Source of the DNA: Campylobacter sp. MG1
GTDB lineage: Bacteria; Campylobacterota; Campylobacteria; Campylobacterales; Campylobacteraceae
Assembly: GCF_026616895.1 (NCBI RefSeq)
Contig: NZ_JANYME010000005.1
Coordinates: 102,160 to 166,159, forward strand
DNA length: 64,000 nucleotides
Direction: 5' to 3'
The notes beneath the pieces were generated by a model. That model worked only from the letters and a program-made list of their open reading frames with translations. It made no database searches and was not told the origin of the DNA. Position 1 is the first letter of the stretch. Each line of letters starts with the position of its first letter. The position numbers were made by a program, and so were the translations under genes. Below are positions 52,450-62,056 of this stretch, one piece after another.

Positions 52450-53371
52450 ATCTAATCCTTGGGTCAATTATCGCATATAAAATATCAGTGATTAAATTAA
52501 TTAAAATAAACACAAAACACATCATCATACTAAAAGCTTGAATTACAGGATAATCACTATAATAAATAGCACTTACAGCATAACGACCAACTCCAGGATA
52601 AGCAAAAATATTTTCAATCACCAAAGCCCCACCAAAAAGTTCAGCTATATGCATACCAAAAGCAGTTATTAAAGGTAGTAAAGAATTAAATAAAATATGT
52701 TTTGAATATATCTTATACTTTCCTACGCCACGCATTTTTGCATAAGCTATAAATCTTTCATTACAAGCTTGTAAAAAATTAATCCTAATAAATCTAGCAT
52801 TAATAGCAATTGACATAAAAGATATTGCTAATGCAGGCATTATTAAATGATTAATCCCACCTATGCCAAAAGGAGGCAATAAATTAAGCTCAACAGAAAA
52901 AAATAAAATAAATAATAAACCAAGCCAAAAACTAGGAGTGCTAACACCTAAAAATGAAAAAATTCTTACAAAATAATCAAAAAAATGATTTTTATAAATT
53001 GCAGAAAACACCCCAAAAGGAATAGAGATTATAAAGGTTATAAGCAAGGCAAATAATGTTAGCTTTAAAGTATTTCCTAAGTATTCAAACAAATCAGGTG
53101 CAATTTTACGATTAGTAAAATAAGATGTCCCAAAATCTAATTGCAAGGCGTTTTTTATCCAAACTATATATTGAGTAATTATTGGCTCATTTAAGCCTAG
53201 CATAATTCTTGTATGCTCTATCGCTTCATCAGTCGGTGCTATCCCACTAACTTGCAAATAATTCATAACAGCATCAGTTCCATTAAGTCTAATTAATAAA
53301 AAAATAAAAATTGATGCTAAAAACAAGCAAATAATGGCATATAAAGTTCTTTTTAATATGAATTTTTTCAT
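52442..53371 (-). CDS. nickel-type ABC transporter permease (NikB/NikY-like)
   Basis: A 309-residue permease of the DppB/NikB family with about six helices. LGLNEPIITQYIVWIKNALQ near residue 58, TPSFWLGLLFILFFS near residue 145, AYAKMRGVGKYKIYSKHIL in the coupling loop and ENIFAYPGVGRYAVSAIYY near the end are family features. The gene starts 1 nt after the stop of the binding protein. Confidence 0.88.
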   Translation of the reverse strand: MKKFILKRTLYAIICLFLASIFIFLLIRLNGTDAVMNYLQVSGIAPTDEAIEHTRIMLGLNEPIITQYIVWIKNALQLDFGTSYFTNRKIAPDLFEYLGNTLKLTLFALLITFIISIPFGVFSAIYKNHFFDYFVRIFSFLGVSTPSFWLGLLFILFFSVELNLLPPFGIGGINHLIMPALAISFMSIAINARFIRINFLQACNERFIAYAKMRGVGKYKIYSKHILFNSLLPLITAFGMHIAELFGGALVIENIFAYPGVGRYAVSAIYYSDYPVIQAFSMMMCFVFILINLITDILYAIIDPRIRYE

Positions 53372-53372
53372 A

Positions 53373-54908
53373 CTACTCCTTAATTTCTATATCATCAAAA
53401 GGAATTTCATATTTTAAAATACTCGTTTTAACTCCTTTTAATTTAGGACTTGCAACGCATATATTTGTATGGTATACAATAGGAATATATACCGCTTCAT
53501 CGTGTAAGATTGTAAGTATTTCTTTAGCTAGTTTAGATTTTTCATCTTTATTCATTGTTTTAGATAATTTTTCTATATTTTCATCAATTAGTGGTTTTTG
53601 CTTTAATCCAATTTGAGCCATATAATCAGCGTGAGCTGGTGCAACCATAGAAGCCATAAAAATTTCAGGCTCATAAGGAGCTCCCCAAGTAGCATTAAAG
53701 ATTAATTCAAATTCCCCATTTCTATGTCTTTTATAAAATATAGTGCTTTCATTAGCTTGTAAGATTAGATTAATTCCTATTTCTTTTAAATTCGCTTGTA
53801 ATACTTCTGATATAGCCTTTTGCTCTGCATTAATTCCTATATAAGAAATCACTATATCTAATCTTTTGCCATCTTTTTCTAAAAAGCCATTTTTAAATTC
53901 CCAACCATTATCAAGTAATAATTGCTTAGCTTTTTTAGGATTATATTCGTATGCACTTCTATCAATTTTGCCATTTGGCACATTATCATCATAGAAAAAA
54001 TCAGCCTTTGGTCTTGTCCCATAAAAAACATATTTGCTAATTTCATCTTTATTAATAGCCATATTAATAGCCTTTCTTACATTAATATCATTTGTTGGAT
54101 ATTTTGCTGTATTTTGTGCTATTAAAATAGTGCTAAGTGGCTTTGAAATTAGCGTTTGATAATCGCTTTTTTGCAAGTTTATAAAATCTTCTAAGCTAAT
54201 TTCTCCATCAGTATAAATATAATCAATTTCTTTTGTTTTTAGAGCTATTACTTTTGAGCTTGGATCAGGGATTATTTTACATACTATGCTATCAATTTTA
54301 GCTTTTTCGCCCCAATAATTTTCGTTTTTAACAAACTTATCATAAACGCCTAATTTAGTATCAACAAATTTCCATTTACCTGTGCCAATTGGTGCTTTTA
54401 TACCATCTTTTGTATTATTATCAATCATAGCACTTGGAGCTATAAATCTAAAAGGACGAATAAGACTAAGTTCTCTTAAAGTAGGTTCATAAATATGTTT
54501 TAAATGAAGCTTTACTTCATAATCATTAACCACTTCAAGATAATCAAAAGCCCTTACAAGTGCAAAAGAAATATGCCTTTGTTTATTAGCAAAAATTGCA
54601 TCAAAATTAAGCTTTACCGCATTTGCATTAAAGTCTTCTCCGTTAGAAAACTTAACTCCTTTTCTAAGATAAAAAGTATATACCAAACCATCTTCGCTAA
54701 TCTCCCAAGAAGTAGCTAGACTAGGTATTATTTGATTATCTTGCGAGTATGAGACAAATCCTTCATAAACCATATTTTGAGCAAACATTTCATTTGGAGA
54801 ATACAAATGTGGGTTTAGTTCTCCTACATTTTTAGAAGTAGCTACTTTTAGCTCACTTGAATTTAAAAAACTAATTAATAAAATAAATACAAAAAATAAT
54901 TTTTTCAT
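53373..54908 (-). CDS. nickel-type ABC transporter binding protein, second copy
   Basis: A 511-residue periplasmic binding protein (family 5, NikA/DppA fold) with signal peptide MKKLFFVFILLISFLNSS. It is a close paralogue of the gene upstream: both have SLATSWEISEDGLVYTFYLR and VKFSNGEDFNAN near residue 65 and FNATWGAPYEPEIFMAS or FHSTWGAPYEPEIFMAS near residue 410. Over about 90 nt (54625-54716 against 56162-56253) the DNA is nearly identical. Two copies may differ in metallophore or metal preference. It overlaps the first copy by 4 nt. Confidence 0.87.
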   Translation of the reverse strand: MKKLFFVFILLISFLNSSELKVATSKNVGELNPHLYSPNEMFAQNMVYEGFVSYSQDNQIIPSLATSWEISEDGLVYTFYLRKGVKFSNGEDFNANAVKLNFDAIFANKQRHISFALVRAFDYLEVVNDYEVKLHLKHIYEPTLRELSLIRPFRFIAPSAMIDNNTKDGIKAPIGTGKWKFVDTKLGVYDKFVKNENYWGEKAKIDSIVCKIIPDPSSKVIALKTKEIDYIYTDGEISLEDFINLQKSDYQTLISKPLSTILIAQNTAKYPTNDINVRKAINMAINKDEISKYVFYGTRPKADFFYDDNVPNGKIDRSAYEYNPKKAKQLLLDNGWEFKNGFLEKDGKRLDIVISYIGINAEQKAISEVLQANLKEIGINLILQANESTIFYKRHRNGEFELIFNATWGAPYEPEIFMASMVAPAHADYMAQIGLKQKPLIDENIEKLSKTMNKDEKSKLAKEILTILHDEAVYIPIVYHTNICVASPKLKGVKTSILKYEIPFDDIEIKE

Positions 54909-56437
54909 TTTAACTCCTTTATAGTTTCAAATGGCACCCTATAACCTATAATACTCCCATTTACATTGTCAAATTTTTTACTTACAATGCCTTTATTAGT
55001 ATTAAATATAATAGGTATATAAACAGCCTCATCATGTAATATTTCCAATACTTCTTTTACCAACTTTGCCTTTTCATTTGCATTTGTAGATGCACTAATT
55101 TTGTCAATATTGCTATCTATCAATGCCTTTTCTTTAAGTCCACTTTGTGCTATAAAATCTGCATGTGCTGGAACTTTAAATGAAGCCATAAAAATCTCAG
55201 GTTCATAAGGAGCTCCCCAAGTAGAGTGAAAAATCATATCAAATTCAGCTGTTTTTTGGCGTTTATAAAACGCACTCATTTCATCAGCATGAATATTAAT
55301 CTTAATACCGACCTTTTTAAGCTGAGCTTGAATAACTTCTGATATTGCTTTTTGCTCTGAGTCGTTTCCTATATAAAATAAATTTAACTCAAGAGTTTTT
55401 CCATCTTTTTCAAAAATTTTATTTTTATTCAGCTTATAACCACTATCACTCAAAAGCTTTTGAGCTTGTTTTATATCAAATTTATATGGTTTTTTATCAA
55501 TTTTAGCATTTGGCACATCATCAGGATATAAAAAATCTGCTTTTGGTTGAGTTTTATAATAAACATATTCACTAATGGCATCTTTATCAATAGCCATATT
55601 TAAAGCAATTCTTACATTTTTATCCTTTGTAAAACCAGAAGTAGAATTGAGTGCTATTAAGGTAGTATTTATTGGTTTTGTTATAATTGTTTGAAAATTT
55701 TTATCTTTTCGAAAATCTAAAAACGAATCAAGGTTTATGGTTGAATTAAGATATGATGGATTTCCGTAAATATAATCAACCTCACCTGTCTTAAGAGCTA
55801 TAACCCTAGTATTTGCATCTGGTAAAACCTTGCATAATATCTCATCTAAAAATGGCTTTTTACCCCAATAATTTTCATTTCTTACAAACTTATCAAATTC
55901 TCCTAATTTTGACTTTTCAATAATCCATTTACCAGTACCTATAGCACCTGTTTTATTTTGCAACGAACTTAAAGACTGAAACCTATATGGTCTTACAAGA
56001 CTTAATTCTCTTAAAGTAGATTCATAAGTGTGGTTTAAAATAAGCCTTATTGTATAATCATCAACTATTTCAACTCTGCTCAATACACCCATAAAAGCCG
56101 ACCAACTATGAGCATTCTTATTTTTTACAAGTGCATCAAAATTTGCTTTTACAACATTTGCATTAAAGTCTTCTCCGTTAGAAAACTTAACTCCTTTTCT
56201 AAGATAAAAAGTATATACTAAACCATCTTCGCTAATCTCCCATGAAGTTGCTAAAGAAGGGATTATTTTACTATCTTCAGAAAAATCAACTAAACCTTCA
56301 AATACCATATCTTGTGCAAACATTTCTCCACTATAACCATGTGGATTTAAATCTCCTACATTATTCGGTATTGCAAAACTAATACTATCTGAAAACAATA
56401 CACTTACTAAACTAAATACAAAAAATAATTTTTTCAT
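54905..56437 (-). CDS. nickel-type ABC transporter binding protein, first copy
   Basis: A 510-residue periplasmic binding protein with signal peptide (residues 1-18, ending VLFSDS) and family-5 fold. The C. jejuni counterpart NikZ binds nickel through a small-molecule chelate. Conserved landmarks are NVGDLNPHGYSGEMFAQDMV near residue 25 and QKAISEVIQAQLKKVGI near residue 360. It is the first gene of the transporter operon and follows a CDF exporter gene on the same strand with 9 nt between. Confidence 0.87.
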   Translation of the reverse strand: MKKLFFVFSLVSVLFSDSISFAIPNNVGDLNPHGYSGEMFAQDMVFEGLVDFSEDSKIIPSLATSWEISEDGLVYTFYLRKGVKFSNGEDFNANVVKANFDALVKNKNAHSWSAFMGVLSRVEIVDDYTIRLILNHTYESTLRELSLVRPYRFQSLSSLQNKTGAIGTGKWIIEKSKLGEFDKFVRNENYWGKKPFLDEILCKVLPDANTRVIALKTGEVDYIYGNPSYLNSTINLDSFLDFRKDKNFQTIITKPINTTLIALNSTSGFTKDKNVRIALNMAIDKDAISEYVYYKTQPKADFLYPDDVPNAKIDKKPYKFDIKQAQKLLSDSGYKLNKNKIFEKDGKTLELNLFYIGNDSEQKAISEVIQAQLKKVGIKINIHADEMSAFYKRQKTAEFDMIFHSTWGAPYEPEIFMASFKVPAHADFIAQSGLKEKALIDSNIDKISASTNANEKAKLVKEVLEILHDEAVYIPIIFNTNKGIVSKKFDNVNGSIIGYRVPFETIKELK

Positions 56438-56446
56438 TTTAATCCT

Positions 56447-57418
56447 TTATATTGTTTCTGGCTGAATAGTAATATGATGTATATTAAACTTATTTTTAAG
56501 TAAAGCATTAAGCTTTTGTAAAACACTTTTAAACTCATTTAAATCATCTAAGATTATATGAGCTGTTAGTATATGATAATCTTGAGATATTGAATGAATG
56601 TGTATATCGTGAATATCTTTTATATTTAAATCTTGCTTTAATATAAATTCTTTTACTTCACTAATCTCAATGAATGAGCTCTCAAGTAAAATATCTAAGC
56701 TTTGTTTAAATAATGATATAGACCACTTAGCAATTACTAAAGCTATTAATAAAGCTAGTATTGAATCAATAAAATAAAAATCAGTATAATAAACAATAAT
56801 CCCACCAATAATAATTGCAACAGAACTAAGTAAATCACTTAGCATATGAATTAGACTTGATTTAATATTTAAATTACTTGTATCAGCTTTCATTAATAAT
56901 AAAGCACTAATTATATTTGCTACAAGTCCAAAGCAAGATACTATAAGCATAGTCTTTATATCTATTTTACTTGGGTTTAATAGTTTTTCAATAGCTTCAT
57001 AGATAATAAATATAGTAAATATAGCTATCATAATAGCATTTATAAAAGCAGCTATTATTTCACTTCTATAATATCCATAAGTTTTTTTACTATCTTGTTT
57101 ATTAATAAATATTAGTGCAATAAAACTTATTATCAATGCAAAAGCGTGTGTTATCATATGAAGTGCATCACTAATTAATGCTAAAGAATTAGCTAAATAC
57201 CCATAAATTAATTCAGCAAACATTACTACAAAAGTTACTATAAAGCTTAATAATAATGCTTTTTTATTCTTAGTAAAATCATAAGAATGAGTATGAGAAT
57301 GGTCGTGATGTTCGTGTGAATGATTATGGGAGTGGTTATGGTGTGAGTGATTACAAGAATGATTGCTTGAATGTTGTTTTATTGGTTTATGAATTAAGTC
57401 TTGATAGGTGCAAGTCAT
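56447..57418 (-). CDS. His-rich cation diffusion facilitator (CzcD/ZitB-like)
   Basis: A 323-residue CDF efflux protein with a cytoplasmic N-terminal tail holding 15 His between residues 10 and 44, six membrane helices and a C-terminal cytoplasmic domain (residues about 245-320). Helix 5 has the usual HMLSD metal site. In helix 2 the usual HxxxD is HMITH (His87, His91), so the transport site would be 3 His + 1 Asp. CDF proteins export Zn, Co, Ni or Cd in exchange for protons. It is 9 nt upstream of the nickel importer genes and divergent from an HxlR regulator. Confidence 0.88.
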   Translation of the reverse strand: MTCTYQDLIHKPIKQHSSNHSCNHSHHNHSHNHSHEHHDHSHTHSYDFTKNKKALLLSFIVTFVVMFAELIYGYLANSLALISDALHMITHAFALIISFIALIFINKQDSKKTYGYYRSEIIAAFINAIMIAIFTIFIIYEAIEKLLNPSKIDIKTMLIVSCFGLVANIISALLLMKADTSNLNIKSSLIHMLSDLLSSVAIIIGGIIVYYTDFYFIDSILALLIALVIAKWSISLFKQSLDILLESSFIEISEVKEFILKQDLNIKDIHDIHIHSISQDYHILTAHIILDDLNEFKSVLQKLNALLKNKFNIHHITIQPETI

Positions 57419-57503
57419 TGTTTTTCCTTTAAATTTAGTTTTAGGATAACTTTATTCCTTTTTAATTTTTATAATTATAATTCGTATTTAATTAAATGTA
57501 AAT

Positions 57504-57523
57504 TACTTACGAATTTGTAAGTA
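57504..57523. promoter_or_regulatory. operator-like palindrome in the CDF/HxlR divergent promoter
   Basis: TACTTAC (57504-57510), six bases GAATTT, GTAAGTA (57517-57523): perfect 7-bp arms in the 118-nt gap between the divergent CDF and HxlR genes, 13 nt before the HxlR start. A near copy lies at 57894-57913. Confidence 0.65.
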
Positions 57524-57536
57524 TAAAGGAGTTTTT

Positions 57537-57914
57537 ATGCAAATAAATATGAATAATGTAACCTGTCCTTTGCAAGTAGCTGCAAATATGATAAATGGAA
57601 AATGGAAAAGCATAATCATTTTTCAATTAAGTTTAGGTAATTCTTCTTTATCAAAATTACAAAAAGATATAATTGGAATTAGTCAAAAAATGCTTCTTGA
57701 ACACTTAAATCAATTAAGAGAAAATGGCTTAGTAGATAAAATAACTTATGATGGCTATCCGCTAAAAGTAGAATATTTTTTAACAAATCGTGGAAAGCAA
57801 ATGTTAAAAGCTATTATTATTTTTCAAGAAATAGGCATTGAAGTTTTAAAAGAAAAGAAATTATTTAATGCTTTAAATGAAAAAAGCTTATCATACATAC
57901 GAAAAAGTAAGTAA
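57537..57914 (+). CDS. HxlR-family transcriptional regulator
   Basis: A 125-residue winged-helix regulator of the HxlR (MarR-like) family. The N-terminal CPLQVAANMINGKWKSIIIF has the family Cys (residue 10), used as a redox or electrophile sensor in several members, and GISQKMLLEHLNQLRENGLV is the recognition helix and wing. Its own promoter carries the TACTTAC-N6-GTAAGTA palindrome. It is likely to repress itself, the CDF gene or the MBL hydrolase gene that follows. Confidence 0.87.
   Translation: MQINMNNVTCPLQVAANMINGKWKSIIIFQLSLGNSSLSKLQKDIIGISQKMLLEHLNQLRENGLVDKITYDGYPLKVEYFLTNRGKQMLKAIIIFQEIGIEVLKEKKLFNALNEKSLSYIRKSK
57894..57913. promoter_or_regulatory. second operator-like palindrome before the MBL hydrolase gene
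   Basis: TACATAC-GAAAAA-GTAAGTA has the same spacing as the palindrome at 57504-57523 with one changed base in the left arm. It overlaps the last codons of the HxlR gene and lies 60 nt before the next start codon. Confidence 0.55.
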
Positions 57915-57973
57915 TTTACAATTATTTTTAAAAAAGATAATATCTATCCTTTAATTTAATTTAAGGAGATTTT

Positions 57974-58756
57974 ATGAATACAAAAGTTCAATTAATTAGA
58001 AGCGCTTGTGTAAAAATCACTATAAATAATGTGTGTTTTTTAATAGACCCTATGTTGGCACCAAAAGGCACTTATGAAGGTTTTGCAAATACTTATAATT
58101 CACATTTAAGAAATCCTTTAGTGGATTTGCCATTTAGTTTTGAAGAAATTATAAATGATGTAAATGCTGTAATAATTACTCATAATCATTTAGACCATAT
58201 AGATGAATATACCTGTAAAAAATTAGATAAAAATATTAAAGTTTTCGTTCAAGATAATCAAGATTATAATTATTTTAAAGATTTAGGATTTAAAAATCTT
58301 GAGATTTTAAGCGATACTTTAGAATTTCAAGGAGTAAAACTAACAAAAACTAAAGCAAAACACGGAAGCGAAGAAATATATAAAAACGAAGAATTAGCAA
58401 GGCTTTTAGGTGATACTATGGGAGTTATTTTTAGTGCAAAAGATAGTAAAAGTGTTTATTTAATAGGAGATAGTGTTTTAACAAAAGATGTTGAAAATAC
58501 TTTAAAACAAAATTATGATATTGTTATTGTAAATGCTGGAAATGCTATGGTTTTAGGATTTGATGATAGTATTATTATGAATGAAAACGATATTAAAAAT
58601 ATTGCTAAAATATCAACTAGTAAAATAATAGCCGTTCATTTAGAAGCTATTAATCATTGTATTTTAACTAGAAAAGCTTTAAAAGAATTTGTAAATAAGA
58701 ATAATTTAAACGATAGAGTTTTAATCCCAGATGATGGGGAAAGCTACATTTTTTAA
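57974..58756 (+). CDS. MBL-fold metal-dependent hydrolase (UlaG-like)
   Basis: A 260-residue metallo-beta-lactamase-fold protein. The metal motif is ITHNHLDHIDEY near residue 72, and GDSVLTKDVE near residue 168 and VHLEAINHC near residue 222 supply the other ligands. The nearest functional relatives are UlaG-like lactonases and RomA-like proteins, but the substrate is unknown. The gene follows the HxlR regulator and a matching operator, which suggests control by it. Confidence 0.82.
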   Translation: MNTKVQLIRSACVKITINNVCFLIDPMLAPKGTYEGFANTYNSHLRNPLVDLPFSFEEIINDVNAVIITHNHLDHIDEYTCKKLDKNIKVFVQDNQDYNYFKDLGFKNLEILSDTLEFQGVKLTKTKAKHGSEEIYKNEELARLLGDTMGVIFSAKDSKSVYLIGDSVLTKDVENTLKQNYDIVIVNAGNAMVLGFDDSIIMNENDIKNIAKISTSKIIAVHLEAINHCILTRKALKEFVNKNNLNDRVLIPDDGESYIF

Positions 58757-58766
58757 AGGAGATAAA

Positions 58767-58955
58767 ATGAAAAAATATGAGATTTTTAATGTAAATTGCA
58801 ATCATTGTGTAAATAAGATAAAAAATGCTTTAGAAGAAGATTTTGGAACAATTAATTTTAGTGATGATTTAAAATATATTTTTATAAATGCGAATAAAGA
58901 AGAATTTGAAGATGAGCTTTTAGAATTAGGATTTAGATTAGGTAAATTAGTATGA
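58767..58955 (+). CDS. CopZ-like copper chaperone (HMA domain)
   Basis: A 62-residue HMA domain with the metal pair CNHC (C11, C14). The ATG at 58767 follows AAAGGAG and is preferred over a start inside the preceding gene. It overlaps the copper ATPase gene by 4 nt and would hand Cu(I) to it. Confidence 0.8.
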   Translation: MKKYEIFNVNCNHCVNKIKNALEEDFGTINFSDDLKYIFINANKEEFEDELLELGFRLGKLV

Positions 58956-60895
58956 AAAATATAAGGCTTTTTATTAACGGAATGCATTGTGTAAATTGTG
59001 CTAATTCAATCAAACAAGAAGCCTTAAAATTAGGCGTAATAGATGCAAGGGTTGATTTTATCAATAAATTTGGAGAATTTAGTGTAAATGATGATTTTGA
59101 TAGTGAAAAGCTAATTTTTGCTATCAAAAAACTAGGCTTTGAAGTAAGCTTAGAAAAAATAAATGCAAAAAATACTTATGAAGGCATTAGGCTAATTTTT
59201 TTAGCGATTTTTAGTGTTTTAACTTTTATTGATTTTAGCTTTTTATTCTCTTGTGTTTTTGCAAGTTTGGCTATTTTACTTTCGCTTGATTTTTATAAAA
59301 GAGTAATATTTCATAAAAGCTATGGAATGGATTTACTTGTAGTGCTTGGAATTAGCATTAATTATTTTTATTCATTTTTTAGTATTCATCATCATTTCTT
59401 TTTTGAAAGCACTTTTGTCTGCTTTGTGATTAGGCTTGGAAAATTTATTGAAAATAAAGCAAAAGCTAAAGCAAATTCTTTAATCACACCAAGCAAAATC
59501 CCTACAATAACCCTAGCAAACAATAAAATAATAAAAGCAAATCAAATAAGTAAAGATGATGAGCTACTTATTAAAAACGGCGAAGAAATCTTAGTAGATG
59601 GAATATGTCTAAATGAAGCCTTAATTGATGAGAGCGTTATTAGTGGAGAAAGCTTTAGTCTAAGCAAAAAAATAGGAGAATTAGTCTATGCAGGTAGCAT
59701 TAATAAGGGCGAATTATTAAAGATAAAAGCAACTAGCACTTATTATGAAAGCTCACTTGAAAAGCTTAAAGATGAAGCAATGAAAGCTAATAATAAGGAT
59801 TTAAAAGCCTTTAAATTAGTTGATAAGATTAGCAAATATTTTGTATTAATAATTTGTATAATTGCTAGCATTACAGGACTTGCTTGGTATTTTATAGATT
59901 CTTCTAAGGTGTTTTTTTATGTTAGTAGTGTGTTGTTAATCTCGTGTCCATGTGCCTTAGGACTTGCAATTCCTATGGTAATAGTAATTTGTATTAATTT
60001 ATGCTTTAAAGAAGGAATAATTTTAAAAAATCCAGAGCTAATTAACTCAATAAAAGATATAGAATGCTTTGTTTTTGATAAAACAGGCACACTTACAAAT
60101 TCCGTGCAAAAAATATCACACGATTTAAACGAAGCTGATTTTAGGCTAATTGCAAGTATTGAAAATACTCAAAATCACCCAATAGCTAAGAGTATTACGA
60201 ATAATTTTACTGATTTTTTAGATTTAAATGGAACTTGTGCTTTAAAGGATAATTCTTTAATTTATACTGATGAGAATTTAAAAGTAGAAATAAAACCTTG
60301 CGAAAATGAGTTTTTATGCTATAAAAATGATTTATATCTAGGCAAAATTACTTTAGAAAACGAAATTAATGAAAATGCAAAAGAATTAATTAGCTTTTTA
60401 AAATCACTCAATAAAAGAATAATAATAATTAGCGGAGATAGTAAAGAAAGAGTAGAAAATCTAGCAAACAAACTAGAAATTAGCGAATATTATTTTAGAG
60501 TTACACCTGAAAATAAAGCTGCGATAATAAAGAGTTTAAACGCAAAAAGCGTATTTATTGGGGACGGGGCTAATGATATTAAGGCATTAAGAACGGCTAA
60601 TTTTGGCATATCATTTAGCAACGCAAATGCAATTGCTAAAAATAAAGCCGATGCGATATTGCTAAAAAATGATTTGATTAAAATCATAAAACTTTTTGAG
60701 ATTTTTGATAAAGCTTATAGTAAGATTAAGCAAAATTTATTCATATCGTTTTTTTATAATTTCATAGGAATTGCTCTAGCTTGTGGGGTTTTTAGCGAGA
60801 TTAATTTGCATTTAAATCCTGCACTTTGTGCTATGCTTATGAGTATTTCATCGCTTGTTGTGGTGTTTAATTCTTTGCTTTTGTTTAGAAAATAA
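58952..60895 (+). CDS. copA: copper-exporting P1B-type ATPase CopA
   Basis: A 647-residue P-type ATPase. The N-terminal HMA domain has MHCVNC (C13, C16), the membrane CPC motif is in LLISCPCALGLAIPM near residue 331, the phosphorylation site is DKTGTLT near residue 374, and the hinge is GDGANDIKALR near residue 535. The CPC motif identifies Cu(I) export. It is shorter than typical CopA because loops are trimmed, not because a domain is missing. It is followed by a terminator. Confidence 0.93.
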   Translation: MKNIRLFINGMHCVNCANSIKQEALKLGVIDARVDFINKFGEFSVNDDFDSEKLIFAIKKLGFEVSLEKINAKNTYEGIRLIFLAIFSVLTFIDFSFLFSCVFASLAILLSLDFYKRVIFHKSYGMDLLVVLGISINYFYSFFSIHHHFFFESTFVCFVIRLGKFIENKAKAKANSLITPSKIPTITLANNKIIKANQISKDDELLIKNGEEILVDGICLNEALIDESVISGESFSLSKKIGELVYAGSINKGELLKIKATSTYYESSLEKLKDEAMKANNKDLKAFKLVDKISKYFVLIICIIASITGLAWYFIDSSKVFFYVSSVLLISCPCALGLAIPMVIVICINLCFKEGIILKNPELINSIKDIECFVFDKTGTLTNSVQKISHDLNEADFRLIASIENTQNHPIAKSITNNFTDFLDLNGTCALKDNSLIYTDENLKVEIKPCENEFLCYKNDLYLGKITLENEINENAKELISFLKSLNKRIIIISGDSKERVENLANKLEISEYYFRVTPENKAAIIKSLNAKSVFIGDGANDIKALRTANFGISFSNANAIAKNKADAILLKNDLIKIIKLFEIFDKAYSKIKQNLFISFFYNFIGIALACGVFSEINLHLNPALCAMLMSISSLVVVFNSLLLFRK

Positions 60896-60936
60896 AATCA
60901 AATTCAAATTATTCTTAATTTAAATTTGATTTTTTA
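60895..60936 (+). terminator. terminator after copA
   Basis: AAATCAAATT (60895-60904) pairs with AATTTGATTT (60923-60932) and is followed by a T run. Confidence 0.75.
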
Positions 60937-60984
60937 TTTATATAAAGCAAATAACATTAACAGTTTAGTGCTTTTAATTTACGA

Positions 60985-61251
60985 AATTATGGATAAAATG
61001 GTAAAACATACTAGAATGATGGCGGTAGCTAGTTTTATAAGTAAATTTACTTATAAAGCTGGTGGAATGAGAAACCCAATAACTGAGAGTATTGTAAAAG
61101 ATAATATTAATACAGACCATAAGCTCACACTAGAAATAGTTTAATCAACGATAAAAATAAAATCATGGCAAATTTCTTTACTCGTGGGGCATTACTTGCC
61201 TTGCTTGGTGGAAGAAAATCAGAAGTAGCTATGAAACTTTATGGCTTTTAA
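60985..61251 (+). pseudogene. unidentified gene remnant
   Basis: An open frame beginning near 60989 (MDKMVKHTRMMAVASF) runs to 61144 and contains FTYKAGGMRNPITESIV. Another frame shifted by one resumes at about 61165 with MANFFTRGALLALLGGRKSE and ends KLYGF at 61249-61251. The second has protein-like composition, so this looks like the C-terminal end of a once larger gene with a frameshift near 61145. I do not recognise the family. Confidence 0.45.
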
Positions 61252-61264
61252 TCTTGTTGGTGGA

Positions 61265-61783
61265 TTATTTCCACCAACTATCTAATTCTTTATAATTTTC
61301 ACAAGCTAATTTATAACCACTATCACAAGAAATCTTATAATACTTTAAAGCTTGTTTTTTATCTTTTTTATCTTTAGTATCAGCGTATAATAATTTATAA
61401 TGTTTTCCTACCATAATGCAATATTTATTATTTAATTCACAAGATTTTACATAATAATCAAATTCTTTTTTTTCATCACTGAAAATAATTTGATTTTTTG
61501 GAGAATACTTAGAATAAAATTTAGCCAAAATCAAACAAGACTTAGCACTTTGTAACTCATCGCAACCTTTAAAAGCTACTTCAGCACTCTCTTTTGATTT
61601 TAAATAATCACTACTATCATATTTTTTATAATCCAAATAATTCTCACAAGATTTAGCATTGTTTTCTTTGATACATTCATCATATAATCTTGCTTGTGTG
61701 TAATTTAGTGTGGGCTCAGTATCATAAATCCCCCTAGCATTAATTTGTAATGCTAATATGAATAATAACAATAATTTTTTCAT
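61265..61783 (-). CDS. secreted Sel1-repeat (Hcp-like) protein
   Basis: A 172-residue protein. The ATG at 61783 (MKKLLLLFILALQINARGIY) opens with a signal peptide. The mature part has paired cysteines spaced as in Helicobacter cysteine-rich proteins: KSCENYLD, GCDELQSAKSCLIL, SCELNNKYCIMVG and SCDSGYKLACENY, that is, four Sel1/TPR-like units each closed by a disulfide. Such proteins are periplasmic or secreted, some binding host factors or beta-lactams. The gene stands alone after the decayed segment. Confidence 0.8.
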   Translation of the reverse strand: MKKLLLLFILALQINARGIYDTEPTLNYTQARLYDECIKENNAKSCENYLDYKKYDSSDYLKSKESAEVAFKGCDELQSAKSCLILAKFYSKYSPKNQIIFSDEKKEFDYYVKSCELNNKYCIMVGKHYKLLYADTKDKKDKKQALKYYKISCDSGYKLACENYKELDSWWK

Positions 61784-62056
61784 ATAATCCTCCCTTATTT
61801 TTAAGATTTTGTTATATTTTAACATATTAGCTTTAGACTAAAAATAGCATAATTTTAATATAAAATAGAGTTTTTATAACATCTTTAATTTATTTTTAAT
61901 TAATTTTGGTTTTTACATTTCTATATTTTTAAATAATTTAAAGAAGAAAATAAAAAAAACTACAACTATCACCAAGACTTATGTAATAACTCTAAAATTT
62001 TTTAAAACATAGTATGAAAATCTACAACTATTTCATAAATATTTTTAGTTATTTGT

